Assembly (NCBI RefSeq): GCF_000203935.1
Contig: NC_008577.1
Location: forward strand, 248,001 to 312,000
Reading direction: 5' to 3'
DNA from: Shewanella sp. ANA-3
GTDB taxonomy: Bacteria > Pseudomonadota > Gammaproteobacteria > Enterobacterales > Shewanellaceae
Length of the DNA: 64,000 nt
The notes under the pieces: model-generated
Told to the model about the DNA's origin: nothing
The model's input: the letters and a program-made list of their open reading frames with translations, nothing else
Database searches by the model: none
Part shown: piece by piece, positions 41,031 through 49,171 of the stretch
Numbering within the stretch: the stretch's first letter is position 1
Layout: every line of letters begins with the position of its first letter
Position numbers and translations under genes: made by a program

Positions 41031-42446
41031 TTAATCCATAGACAATTCTTTGAGTTTTCGCGTTAAGGTATTTCTTCCCCAACCTAAACGTTTTGCCGCT
41101 TCTTGTTTATGCCCTTGGGTATGGCGTAATGCGGTTTCGAGCAAAATACGTTCAAAGGCCGGCTGAACCTCAGTTAATAAATCGCTATTTCCCTCAGACA
41201 GTTTTTGGTCAATCCACTCTGTGAGTGCCGATTGCCAATCTTGGCTGCCTTTCGCCATAGGATTAATACTGGCGGGTTCTTTAAGTAGCTCTTGGGGTAA
41301 ATCCTGGGGCAGGATTTCTTGCCCTGAGGCCATTACCGTGAGCCAGCGACAGGTATTCTCGAGTTGTCTCACGTTCCCAGGCCATGGCAGTTGCGATAGC
41401 TTGGCGGCGGTCTCTTTGGTGAGGATTTTTGCCTCGACACCAATCTCCTTAGCGGCGGAGGCTAGAAAGTGGGTTGCCAGTTGGGGAATATCCTCACGGC
41501 GTTGTGACAGCGGCGGCAAGTGGACGCGGATAACATTGAGCCGATGGAATAGGTCTTCCCTAAATCCCCCTTTGAGCACGAGTTGCTCCAGATCTTGGTG
41601 GGTGGCAGCAATAATGCGCACATCCACTTGGACGGCGCTATGGCCGCCGACACGATAAAATTGTCCATCGGCGAGTACCCGCAGCAAACGGGTTTGTACG
41701 TCCAGCGGCATATCGCCGATTTCATCTAAAAACAGGGTGCCGCCATTGGCTTGCTCGAAGCGTCCTTGGCGCACGTTGGCCGCGCCGGTGAAGGCGCCTT
41801 TTTCATGGCCGAAGAGCTCCGATTCGATTAAATCTTTGGGAATTGCCGCCATATTCAAGGCGATAAAGGGCTTGTCTTTGCGCGGGCTGTGTTTGTGCAA
41901 TGCACCTGCGACTAGCTCTTTACCCGTACCCGATTGGCCGTTGATGAGCACGCTGATTGAGGAGCGTGATAACCGGCCAATGGCGCGAAACACCTCCTGC
42001 ATCGCGGGCGCTTCACCTATGATTTCGGGGGTTTTGACTTGCGTCTCCTGCGCCGCAGGTGCGGGGCTTTGCTCGGTCGCATGGGTTAGGGCGCGCTCGA
42101 CTAAGGATATCGCCTCATCAATATCGAAGGGTTTGGGCAAATACTCAAATGCCCCCGCCTGATAGGCGCTGACGGCACTGTCTAAATCCGAATGTGCAGT
42201 CATGATGATGACGGGAATATGCGGGTAGTGGATTTGCAGCCTTTCTAACAGGGTTAAGCCGTCTGTGCCCGGCATGCGAATATCTGAGACTATGACCCGT
42301 GGCTGGGAAATCTCTAATGCTTGCCAAAGTGATTCGGCCGCGGCAAAGCTGGCGGTGCTGAGTTTCGCGCCTTGGAGCGCCTTTTCGAGCACCCAACGTA
42401 TCGAACTGTCATCGTCGAGGATCCACACTTGTTCACTCATTCGCAT
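41031..42446 (-). CDS. glnG: NtrC, nitrogen-response sigma-54 activator
   Basis: 471 aa (E. coli 469). Receiver domain (VWILDDDSSIRWVLEKAL, phosphoacceptor Asp in VIVSDIRMPGTDGL), AAA+ domain with Walker A GQSGTGKE, ESELFGHEKGAFTGA and Walker B GGTLFLDEIGDMP, and a Fis-type C-terminal helix-turn-helix (HKQEAAKRLGWGRNTLTRKL). It activates nitrogen-limitation genes when phosphorylated by NtrB. GAGGAAGC lies seven bases before this ATG; a second ATG two codons on is less favoured. No glnA is adjacent. Confidence 0.95.
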   Translation of the reverse strand: MRMSEQVWILDDDSSIRWVLEKALQGAKLSTASFAAAESLWQALEISQPRVIVSDIRMPGTDGLTLLERLQIHYPHIPVIIMTAHSDLDSAVSAYQAGAFEYLPKPFDIDEAISLVERALTHATEQSPAPAAQETQVKTPEIIGEAPAMQEVFRAIGRLSRSSISVLINGQSGTGKELVAGALHKHSPRKDKPFIALNMAAIPKDLIESELFGHEKGAFTGAANVRQGRFEQANGGTLFLDEIGDMPLDVQTRLLRVLADGQFYRVGGHSAVQVDVRIIAATHQDLEQLVLKGGFREDLFHRLNVIRVHLPPLSQRREDIPQLATHFLASAAKEIGVEAKILTKETAAKLSQLPWPGNVRQLENTCRWLTVMASGQEILPQDLPQELLKEPASINPMAKGSQDWQSALTEWIDQKLSEGNSDLLTEVQPAFERILLETALRHTQGHKQEAAKRLGWGRNTLTRKLKELSMD

Positions 42447-42483
42447 TTTGCTTCCTCATACGGTATGTGTTGGTTTGTCTTGA

Positions 42484-43530
42484 TTATTTGGCGCTTAAAA
42501 TCGGTAACGAAATGATAAATTCGGTATGCCCAGGGCTGGATACACAATCGATTCTGCCCGAGTGTAATCTGGCAATGTTATGGGCAATCGATAGGCCTAG
42601 CCCCGAACCTTGCTCACGACTGGTGACCATGGGGTAAAACAGTGTGTCCATCAGCTCTGGTGGTATGCCCGGACCATTGTCGATAATGGACAGGGTCAGC
42701 ACTAGCTTGTGACGCTGCGAACCGATAGTGACCTGATGTTGCGTGCGGGTGCGGATCAGGATTTCGCCACCTGTATGCTCAAGGGCTTGCACCGCATTCT
42801 GCAAAATATTCAGCACGGCTTGTTGCATTTGGTCGGGATCCATCTCGATATCGGGGATTGAGGGATCGTAGTCGCGCTTTAGCTGAATATTGGCGGGCAG
42901 AGCCATTTCCACCAGTTTATAGACCTTCTGCACCACTTGATGAATGTTGTGCAGGCTATGTTGGGTCGGTCGCTGCGGGCCGAGCAATCTGTCCACTAGG
43001 CTGCGCAGGCGGTCGGCCTGCTCAATGATCAGATTGGTAAATTCCTTTTGTGCCGGATCGTCTAATTCCCGCGAGAGCAATTGCGCAGCACCACGCAGGC
43101 CGCCTAGGGGATTTTTGATCTCGTGGGCTAAATTTCGCACGAGAAATTGCGCCGCCTGTTGCTGGGCATCTTGGCTGAGTTGCTGGTGGATCCGGCGTTG
43201 TTGGTCGACCTGTCTCAGTTCAAGTAGGCTCAGTTGTGCTTCATCTTCGAGCGGGATCAGCGTCAGATCGACGGTATGATGTTGTGCATCTAAGGTCACT
43301 AAGGTGGCGGTGTTGACCGTAAGGCCTTGGCCGGCTTTCACCGCATCGCTCAGGATCTGCGCTTCAACACCAAGTGCTTGATAATGCTCCGGCAGGGCTT
43401 GCTCGACTAACCTATGGCTACCGACACCTAACAGTTGCTCTGCTGCGGCGTTGGCATAACAAGGCTTAAGATCCTTATCGATGACAAGTACCGCGGTGAC
43501 TAAATGATTAAGCAGAGTCTCTTTATCCAT
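42484..43530 (-). CDS. glnL: NtrB, nitrogen sensor kinase/phosphatase
   Basis: 348 aa, soluble. An N-terminal PAS domain (VLVIDKDLKPCYANAAAEQL), phosphoacceptor motif VRNLAHEIKNPLGGLRGAAQ, N box LNILQNAVQAL and G boxes DNGPGIPP and GSGLGLSIAHN. NtrB reads nitrogen status through PII protein and phosphorylates NtrC. AGGAA precedes the ATG. First gene of ntrB-ntrC, with NtrC boxes just upstream. Confidence 0.95.
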   Translation of the reverse strand: MDKETLLNHLVTAVLVIDKDLKPCYANAAAEQLLGVGSHRLVEQALPEHYQALGVEAQILSDAVKAGQGLTVNTATLVTLDAQHHTVDLTLIPLEDEAQLSLLELRQVDQQRRIHQQLSQDAQQQAAQFLVRNLAHEIKNPLGGLRGAAQLLSRELDDPAQKEFTNLIIEQADRLRSLVDRLLGPQRPTQHSLHNIHQVVQKVYKLVEMALPANIQLKRDYDPSIPDIEMDPDQMQQAVLNILQNAVQALEHTGGEILIRTRTQHQVTIGSQRHKLVLTLSIIDNGPGIPPELMDTLFYPMVTSREQGSGLGLSIAHNIARLHSGRIDCVSSPGHTEFIISLPILSAK

Positions 43531-43552
43531 CTACCGTTCCTGAAAATAGGGT

Positions 43553-43582
43553 TGCACCATTATGTTGCACCGATTTGGTGCA
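43553..43582 (-). promoter_or_regulatory. NtrC-binding sites upstream of ntrB
   Basis: TGCACC-GATTT-GGTGCA at 43566-43582 is a perfect NtrC palindrome. A further TGCACC half-site lies at 43553-43558. They sit 23 to 52 bases before the ntrB ATG, so bound NtrC would overlap the promoter and probably repress. Confidence 0.85.
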
Positions 43583-43651
43583 GGCTGCAACTCGACTTCA
43601 TCAAAGGGCTAGATTGAGTAAAAACGACCTAATCAATTGTTATTAAATGGT

Positions 43652-44185
43652 TTAATTAGATTTTGGTTGTTTTTTCGGGACTGGATTCATCGCCGCTTGA
43701 TGAAGAAATATCTTTCGTGGAGAGCTAGATGCAAAGACTTTGCCGTTTTGAGTCATGGCATCGACAACAATGGTATGTTCACCTCGGTCGATGTTCTTAA
43801 GTTGGAAGATGCCACCCACTTGAGGCTGACCGACCGTTTGACCGTCGAGTTTGAGTGCCATCAGATACTGGCTTTTGATCTCTGGGGTGACAGTGGCGGT
43901 GACTTGAAAGTCTCCGTTATTGTCTCTCACGGTTTCCTCTTCCGTAGGGGAAGTGATGACGACTTGATACTGGATTTGTTGGATCACTTGCGAGTCATCC
44001 GCATCATTTTTTACGGGGGGGAGTGCAATTTGATTGAGCGTTTTCTCTTTTAACTCAACAACCTCGGCATTGGGATGTGGTTCATCTGAATAATGGACTT
44101 TTCCATCCTTATCGACCCATTTGTACACTGTTGCCTGGGCGAACAGGCTGAGCAGCAATAAGCTGATGAGGGTTAATGCACGCAT
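43652..44185 (-). CDS. Exported DUF4124-domain protein
   Basis: 177 aa: signal peptide (residues 1-18, LLLSLFAQA), then a DUF4124 segment (TVYKWVDKDGKVHYSDEPHP) and a beta-sandwich-like C-terminal half (VVITSPTEEETVRDNNGDFQVTATVTP given in part) ending in a basic tail. Function is unknown; in some Shewanella annotations such a gene lies beside ntrBC. It reads towards ntrB on the same strand with about 120 bases between. Confidence 0.85.
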   Translation of the reverse strand: MRALTLISLLLLSLFAQATVYKWVDKDGKVHYSDEPHPNAEVVELKEKTLNQIALPPVKNDADDSQVIQQIQYQVVITSPTEEETVRDNNGDFQVTATVTPEIKSQYLMALKLDGQTVGQPQVGGIFQLKNIDRGEHTIVVDAMTQNGKVFASSSPRKIFLHQAAMNPVPKKQPKSN

Positions 44186-44418
44186 GCGAAAGTCCTTTTG
44201 CCTTGGAGATGAAGTTCTACAAGATTAGTCGTTTTTTCACCAAAAATCATGGTGTTTATTCAGCTCGCTTGAGGTTTAGCGTGGGAATAAACGCGGGTTT
44301 GTTTTTATGCCTTTAAATCTTCGGCGAGCGTGGTTCTGGCGGCAAATGTTTTGTATGGGAAAGGTGAGAGCGGCTTTGATGTTGAGGCGCAGGGGAGTTT
44401 GCCTCTTTTAGGGGAGAG

Positions 44419-44443
44419 TCAACGCACCACTATGGTGCGTTGA
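44419..44443. repeat. Perfect inverted repeat downstream of yqhD
   Basis: TCAACGCACCA-CTA-TGGTGCGTTGA, 11-bp arms, 17 bases after the yqhD stop. No T-run on either side. It may be a Rho-independent-like stabiliser or a protein site. Confidence 0.7.
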
Positions 44444-44459
44444 CGGCGGCAACCAAAGC

Positions 44460-45617
44460 TTAGAGCGCTAGGGTTAAAATATCGCGGCTCATAGTGGGAT
44501 CGATATTGCCATGCTCGCCTAGGGCAACCATGCCATGCTGTTCAAGCTGATTGACGACAGCATCGACAGCTTCTTTTCCTAAATCGTAGGCAGATAAATG
44601 AGTTGCAATGCCCATGGACTCGAAGAAGGCTTGGGTTTTCGCAATGGCGGCCTCAATACGTTCGTCTTCAGAGCCAGTGTTGATATGCCACACTCTGTCT
44701 GCAAACTGCAGCAGCTTTTCACGCTTAGCGGCTTTAGTGCAGCGCAATAATGCTGGTAATACAATGGCTAAGGTGCGGGCATGGTCAATATCATACAAGG
44801 CTGTGAGTTCATGGCCGATCATATGTGTTGCCCAGTCGTGGGGTACACCTGTCGCAATCGTGCCATTGAGTGCCATAGTCGCGACCCACATCAAGTTGGC
44901 GCGAATATCGTAATCTTCGGGCTGTGTGAGTGCCTGAGGCCCAAGTTCAATCAAAATTTGCAGTAAGCCTTCGGCGAATCTGTCCTGCACAGCTGCATTG
45001 ACCGGATAGGTGAGGTACTGCTCCGTGATATGCACAAAGGCATCGACCACGCCGTTCGCCACTTGTCTTTCTGGTAGGGTGAAGGTCTTAGTAGGGTCGA
45101 GGATTGAGAATTGCGGATAAACCAAGTCGTTACGGAATGGCAGTTTAGCTTTTAACGATTTACGGGTCACCACGCTGGCGTTGTTCATCTCTGAACCCGT
45201 CGCAGGCAAGGTTAATACCGAGCCAAATGGCATGGCTTGAGTCACATTCGCGCCCCAGCTGGTGAGGATATCCCAAGGCTCGCCTTCAAATACCGCTGCC
45301 GCAGCAACAAACTTGGTACCATCGATCACAGAACCGCCGCCGACTGCGAGTAAAAAGTCGATGTTTAATTCACGAACTTGCTCGACAGCCTGCATCAGGG
45401 TTTCGTAGGTTGGGTTAGGCTCGATTCCTTCAAACTCGACCACAAAACGGTTTCCAAGCGCTTGTTTTACTTCGGCTAAGGTGCCTGTTCGTCTGGCGCT
45501 GCTGCCGCCAAATAACACCATGACTCTGGCATTGCGAGGTACTAAGGTATCGATTTCAGCTATGGTGTTTTTACCAAAGTGGATTCGGGTTGGGTTGTAG
45601 TAGGCGAAATTGAACAT
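44460..45617 (-). CDS. yqhD: YqhD-type iron/zinc alcohol dehydrogenase (aldehyde reductase)
   Basis: 385 aa. YqhD reduces short and reactive aldehydes to alcohols with NADPH. The sequence follows E. coli YqhD along its length: FNFAYYNPTRIHFGKNTI, the nucleotide motif LAVGGGSVIDGTKF, and the metal-ligand region VVDAFVHITEQY, ATHMIGHELTALYDIDHARTLAIVLP (conserved Asp and His ligands). An operator shared with the regulator gene upstream lies 37 bases before its ATG. Confidence 0.93.
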   Translation of the reverse strand: MFNFAYYNPTRIHFGKNTIAEIDTLVPRNARVMVLFGGSSARRTGTLAEVKQALGNRFVVEFEGIEPNPTYETLMQAVEQVRELNIDFLLAVGGGSVIDGTKFVAAAAVFEGEPWDILTSWGANVTQAMPFGSVLTLPATGSEMNNASVVTRKSLKAKLPFRNDLVYPQFSILDPTKTFTLPERQVANGVVDAFVHITEQYLTYPVNAAVQDRFAEGLLQILIELGPQALTQPEDYDIRANLMWVATMALNGTIATGVPHDWATHMIGHELTALYDIDHARTLAIVLPALLRCTKAAKREKLLQFADRVWHINTGSEDERIEAAIAKTQAFFESMGIATHLSAYDLGKEAVDAVVNQLEQHGMVALGEHGNIDPTMSRDILTLAL

Positions 45618-45653
45618 ACTGCTATGTGTCCTATGGTTGGAAAATAATTTTAG

Positions 45654-45669
45654 TAGACCAGTCGTCTAG
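45654..45669. promoter_or_regulatory. Operator copy 1, upstream of yqhD
   Basis: TAGACCAGTCGTCTAG; the arms TAGAC and GTCTA are inverted around a 5-base centre. The same 16 bases recur at 46386. Confidence 0.85.
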
Positions 45670-45766
45670 ATTGGTTGGCTACTAAATGATAAATCAGGCC
45701 GATGAGGCGATATTTCATTGTTCATTAACGGGTTGCTGATGCATTGGTGTGCCAGCGTTGCAGGCA

Positions 45767-46363
45767 TTAACCCATGGTTTTGGTCTTTAAAATAGATTCG
45801 GTCACTGCAAGGGCGCGCGCTAAAGCGGCATGGCTGTGGCCGAGTTTATTCATCAAACTGGCGCCAAGCCACATGTGATACAGCAACTCTGCCGTTGCCT
45901 GGGCATCCTGTTCACAGATGGATTTATCGGCAATCCCCGCCTGAATGCACTGGGTTAGGCGCTCGATGATGCCAGCCGAGCCTTTTAAAAGCACAAGGCG
46001 CATGGCCTCAGAGAGATCGGCTACCTCTGCACTTAACTTAACGACTAGGCATTTTTGATCGACACAACCGTCCTGCTGCACGTGCAACCATTTTTGCCAG
46101 TACTGCATTTGGCGCTCAAAGCCTGAGAGTTGAGTCTCGTTGAGCAGGCTATCGAGTTCTGCTTGGTATTGCTCAAAATACCCTGCTAACAAGGCCTCAC
46201 CGAATTGCTCTTTGGATTTAAAGTAGTGATAAAACGAGCCTTTAGGTACTTGGGCTGCCTTGAGTAATTGGGCTAAACCTAGGCACGAAAAGCCTTGTTT
46301 GAGGATCAGTGAGTATCCAACGTCGAGAATATGCTGACGCGTCGATTGGGTTTCTGTTTTCAT
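45767..46363 (-). CDS. TetR-family repressor, NemR-like
   Basis: 198 aa. N-terminal helix-turn-helix (HILDVGYSLILKQGFSCLGL, then VPKGSFYHYFKSKEQFG) and a ligand domain close to E. coli NemR, including the VKLSAEVADLSEAMR segment. NemR senses hypochlorite and electrophiles through a cysteine just before this segment; Cys105 here (KCLVVKLSAEV) is at the same place. It likely represses itself and yqhD through the shared operator. Confidence 0.85.
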   Translation of the reverse strand: MKTETQSTRQHILDVGYSLILKQGFSCLGLAQLLKAAQVPKGSFYHYFKSKEQFGEALLAGYFEQYQAELDSLLNETQLSGFERQMQYWQKWLHVQQDGCVDQKCLVVKLSAEVADLSEAMRLVLLKGSAGIIERLTQCIQAGIADKSICEQDAQATAELLYHMWLGASLMNKLGHSHAALARALAVTESILKTKTMG

Positions 46364-46385
46364 GGCGAAGGAGCATAAAATATAT

Positions 46386-46401
46386 TAGACCAGTCGTCTA
46401 G
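46386..46401. promoter_or_regulatory. Operator copy 2, upstream of the NemR-like gene
   Basis: Identical 16 bases to 45654-45669, placed 23 bases before the regulator ATG. Confidence 0.85.
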
Positions 46402-46438
46402 TGTTCTAATTTATATCAATAGTGGAGAGCAACTGATT

Positions 46439-46469
46439 GAGGAATGCCTAAGTTGATTAAGCATTCCTC
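46439..46469 (-). terminator. Hairpin downstream of ppnP
   Basis: GAGGAATGC and GCATTCCTC pair around a 13-base loop, 11 bases after the ppnP stop. The T-run expected of an intrinsic terminator is absent. Confidence 0.5.
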
Positions 46470-46479
46470 GGTAAGGGGG

Positions 46480-46791
46480 TTACAGGTAGCTGCAACAATA
46501 CTCGGCTATTGCATTGTTACGGATTTTGAAACTGACGTTGGCTGCAAGTTCGAATTGGCTACCTTCGCTAAAGGTTTGCCAAGTTGTACTATTGGGCAGT
46601 AATACCTCGAAACTACCACTGGTGACCTGCATGATTTCACCCTGAGAGGTGGAAAACTCATATTCTCCAGGGAGGACCACACCTAAGGTCTTTTTGCTGC
46701 CATCGCTGAAGAATACGCTGCGGCTGGCAACTTTACCCTCAAAGTAAATATTGGCTTTTTTCGCGACTGAGACTTGCTCGATTAACTCCAT
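46480..46791 (-). CDS. ppnP: Pyrimidine/purine nucleoside phosphorylase
   Basis: PpnP splits nucleosides with phosphate into base and ribose 1-phosphate. 103 aa, a single cupin-like domain. Pattern: [49 protein letters not shown] and the C-terminal CCSYL, as in E. coli PpnP (YaiE). The frame opens at 46830 but MELIEQV at 46791 fits the family. A consensus TTGACA lies upstream. Confidence 0.92.
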   Translation of the reverse strand: MELIEQVSVAKKANIYFEGKVASRSVFFSDGSKKTLGVVLPGEYEFSTSQGEIMQVTSGSFEVLLPNSTTWQTFSEGSQFELAANVSFKIRNNAIAEYCCSYL

Positions 46792-46829
46792 TTTTCGCTC
46801 CCAAAGTGTGTAATTTGAATTTGTATTCA

Positions 46830-46858
46830 ATTTAATGTGATTTTTATGCTGTTGTCAA
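46830..46858 (-). promoter_or_regulatory. Promoter for ppnP
   Basis: On the minus strand TTGACA (46853-46858), a 17-base spacer and TTAAAT (46830-46835). The start would fall about 30 bases before the ATG. The remainder of 46859-47102, up to the chemoreceptor gene, shows no further clear element. Confidence 0.55.
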
Positions 46859-47102
46859 TGTGAAAATTTTCATCGTTAATTTCATAAACCACTTAGCGGG
46901 TCTGCTTCATCGCGCAGTACACGTTTTGGGGACGGTTTGCATAAAAGCGTCTGAGTAAGGTTAATGGCTACTCAATTAGGGAGTTGCGTACTGAATAAAA
47001 AAATGGCCTCACTTGGTCGAGGTTTCAATCTTCACCTATAGTTTTAACGGGAGTTGTTTTGCCTGCAATTATGGAATCTTGAGTGCGACAAGGAGTGTCT
47101 CC

Positions 47103-49058
47103 ATGGGATTTACGCGTAAAATTCAATTGATCAGTTTACTGATTGTCCTCTTGCCGCTTGTACTTGCGACAGCGATAGTCACCTATCTTGCTAAAAATGA
47201 ACTCTTTGCCGAGGCTCAGTCACGTTTAGTGGCTGTGCGGGAAATTAAGCAGCGACAGATCAATGGCATGTTCCAAGACTTCTCCGATAACTTACAGTCT
47301 GTCAGTGCGGTGATCGCCAGTCAGCCGAATCTAGAAACCCTGAGCGATTTAGACTCAACGCTCAAATCCCTCAACAAGCTGCTGGGTTTTTATGATTTGT
47401 TTATCATCTCCGATGACGGTTCGGTTTTTTACACAGTGGCGAAAGAACCAGACTATGGCACTAATCTGCGTACCGGCCCTTACCGAACTTCAGGGCTGGC
47501 TCAACTGTTCGATAAGGCCTCTGCAACTTCGGATACCGTGTTTTTACAGGATTTCTCCGCCTATGCGCCATCGAATGGACAAGCGGCCGCCTTTATTGGT
47601 CAAAGCATTCAGTACCATGGACAGCGCATTGTGGTGGCGGCGCAGGTGTCTATCGAGCGAATTAACCGCGTGATGCAAATCCGTGAAGGGATGGGGGATT
47701 CAGGGGAAACTTATCTCATCGGCCCCGATAATCGAATGCGTTCCGACTCCTTTTTAGATCCTAAAAATCGCACCGTATCGGCCTCCTTTGCGGGCACAAT
47801 CGCCCAAAATGGGGTTGATACCTTGGCGGTAAAGGCTGCGTTAGCTGGGCAAGAGGGGGTTATGCAGATATATGATTACAATCATAATCTAGTGCTATCG
47901 GCCTACTCGCCTGTCGTTGAGATGGGACTCAAATGGGGCTTAATGGCTGAGATTGATGTGAGTGAAATCGCCGCGCCTGCCTACCATATGATGTATATCG
48001 GACTCGTGGTGTGCGGGCTATCGATAGTGCTGGCTATTGCGGCCGCAAAACTAGTCACCAGCTTTGTGCTTAAACCTCTAGGCGGTGAGCCCGAGGATAT
48101 GTGCCATTTGACCAGCCTTATCGCTTCCGGGGACTTAACCCATAGTCTCTCCCACGCCCATGCCGATAATCATTTAATGAGCTGGCTTGCGAGGATGCAG
48201 ACCAAATTAAAGGAAATTATTAGCCAATTGGTGGGGATGGGCCATGAGTTGGAATCAGCCGCAGAGCAAAACTCGGCGGCAATGAGCCAAGCCGACAGCA
48301 GTATTCAGATGCAGGCCAGAGAAACCGATATGTTAGCCACGGCCGTGGAGGAAATGAGTTATGCCGCCGCAGAGATCAGCACCAATACCATGAAATCTTC
48401 CGATGAGGTTTCTTCCTGTACTCAATCGAGTGGCATTCTCTCGCAGAATCTGGCGAGTACCCGTCAAAGTTTGCAGGTGACGCTAGCAAGTTTCGCCGCC
48501 ATTCATCAGCAGGTGGGTAATCTTGAGGCCGACAGCCAAAAGATCGGCAGTGTTCTAGATGTGATTAATGCGATTGCCGAGCAGACCAATCTATTAGCCC
48601 TCAATGCGGCGATTGAGGCTGCCAGAGCCGGCGAGCATGGCCGTGGCTTTGCCGTAGTCGCCGATGAAGTGCGGCAACTCGCCGTGAAGGTACAAGAGGC
48701 GACGCAGGATATTGGAAAGGTATTGCAAGGCATTCAGCAGCAATCGGGTGTACTGGCGCAGCATAGTGTGACTTGTTCATCTGAGGCGTCTAAAACCGCA
48801 GAGGATGCCGAAGGCATGCAAGCGGCGGTGGATGATATTGCCAAGCGGCTCGATACACTCAAAGCCTTAATGATCCAAACGGCAACGGCTGCGGAGGAAC
48901 AAACCACAGTGTCGGCGACGATTGCTCAGGGCATTGCGGGGCTCAGTGCGGCGGCGGAGGAAAATAGCGCGGCCATCAGTCAAGTAGCCGCCAGTACCCG
49001 CAGCCTGTTAGGGCTAGCGAATCAACTTGGTTTAACAACGGCTCAGTTTAAGGTCTAA
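47103..49058 (+). CDS. Methyl-accepting chemotaxis protein
   Basis: 651 aa. Helix 1 ([21 protein letters not shown]), a periplasmic Cache-type sensor of about 280 residues ([32 protein letters not shown]), helix 2 near residue 300-325, HAMP-like linker and a cytoplasmic signalling domain with the hairpin tip [20 protein letters not shown] and [17 protein letters not shown]. No C-terminal CheR-tethering pentapeptide. Ligand unknown. The frame opens at 47013; MGFTRKIQ is the start before helix 1. Confidence 0.93.
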   Translation: MGFTRKIQLISLLIVLLPLVLATAIVTYLAKNELFAEAQSRLVAVREIKQRQINGMFQDFSDNLQSVSAVIASQPNLETLSDLDSTLKSLNKLLGFYDLFIISDDGSVFYTVAKEPDYGTNLRTGPYRTSGLAQLFDKASATSDTVFLQDFSAYAPSNGQAAAFIGQSIQYHGQRIVVAAQVSIERINRVMQIREGMGDSGETYLIGPDNRMRSDSFLDPKNRTVSASFAGTIAQNGVDTLAVKAALAGQEGVMQIYDYNHNLVLSAYSPVVEMGLKWGLMAEIDVSEIAAPAYHMMYIGLVVCGLSIVLAIAAAKLVTSFVLKPLGGEPEDMCHLTSLIASGDLTHSLSHAHADNHLMSWLARMQTKLKEIISQLVGMGHELESAAEQNSAAMSQADSSIQMQARETDMLATAVEEMSYAAAEISTNTMKSSDEVSSCTQSSGILSQNLASTRQSLQVTLASFAAIHQQVGNLEADSQKIGSVLDVINAIAEQTNLLALNAAIEAARAGEHGRGFAVVADEVRQLAVKVQEATQDIGKVLQGIQQQSGVLAQHSVTCSSEASKTAEDAEGMQAAVDDIAKRLDTLKALMIQTATAAEEQTTVSATIAQGIAGLSAAAEENSAAISQVAASTRSLLGLANQLGLTTAQFKV

Positions 49059-49111
49059 GACGCTGTGCAAGGCATGAGTAAGCAGTGCCGAGCATTCGCC
49101 GTTTGTTATGC

Positions 49112-49148
49112 ATCCGCCAGAAAGGATTATCTGGCGGATTTTTCTTTA
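49112..49148. terminator. Terminator between the chemoreceptor gene and ovoA
   Basis: ATCCGCCAG and CTGGCGGAT around a 10-base loop, followed by TTTTTCTTT on the plus strand. Confidence 0.85.
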
Positions 49149-49171
49149 GGGCGGCTATTAATCTTGCAAAA

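Noticed and set aside
41221-41658. 145-codon plus-strand frame opposite ntrC
   Set aside because: It lies entirely within the NtrC AAA+ and C-terminal coding sequence and shows no family features.
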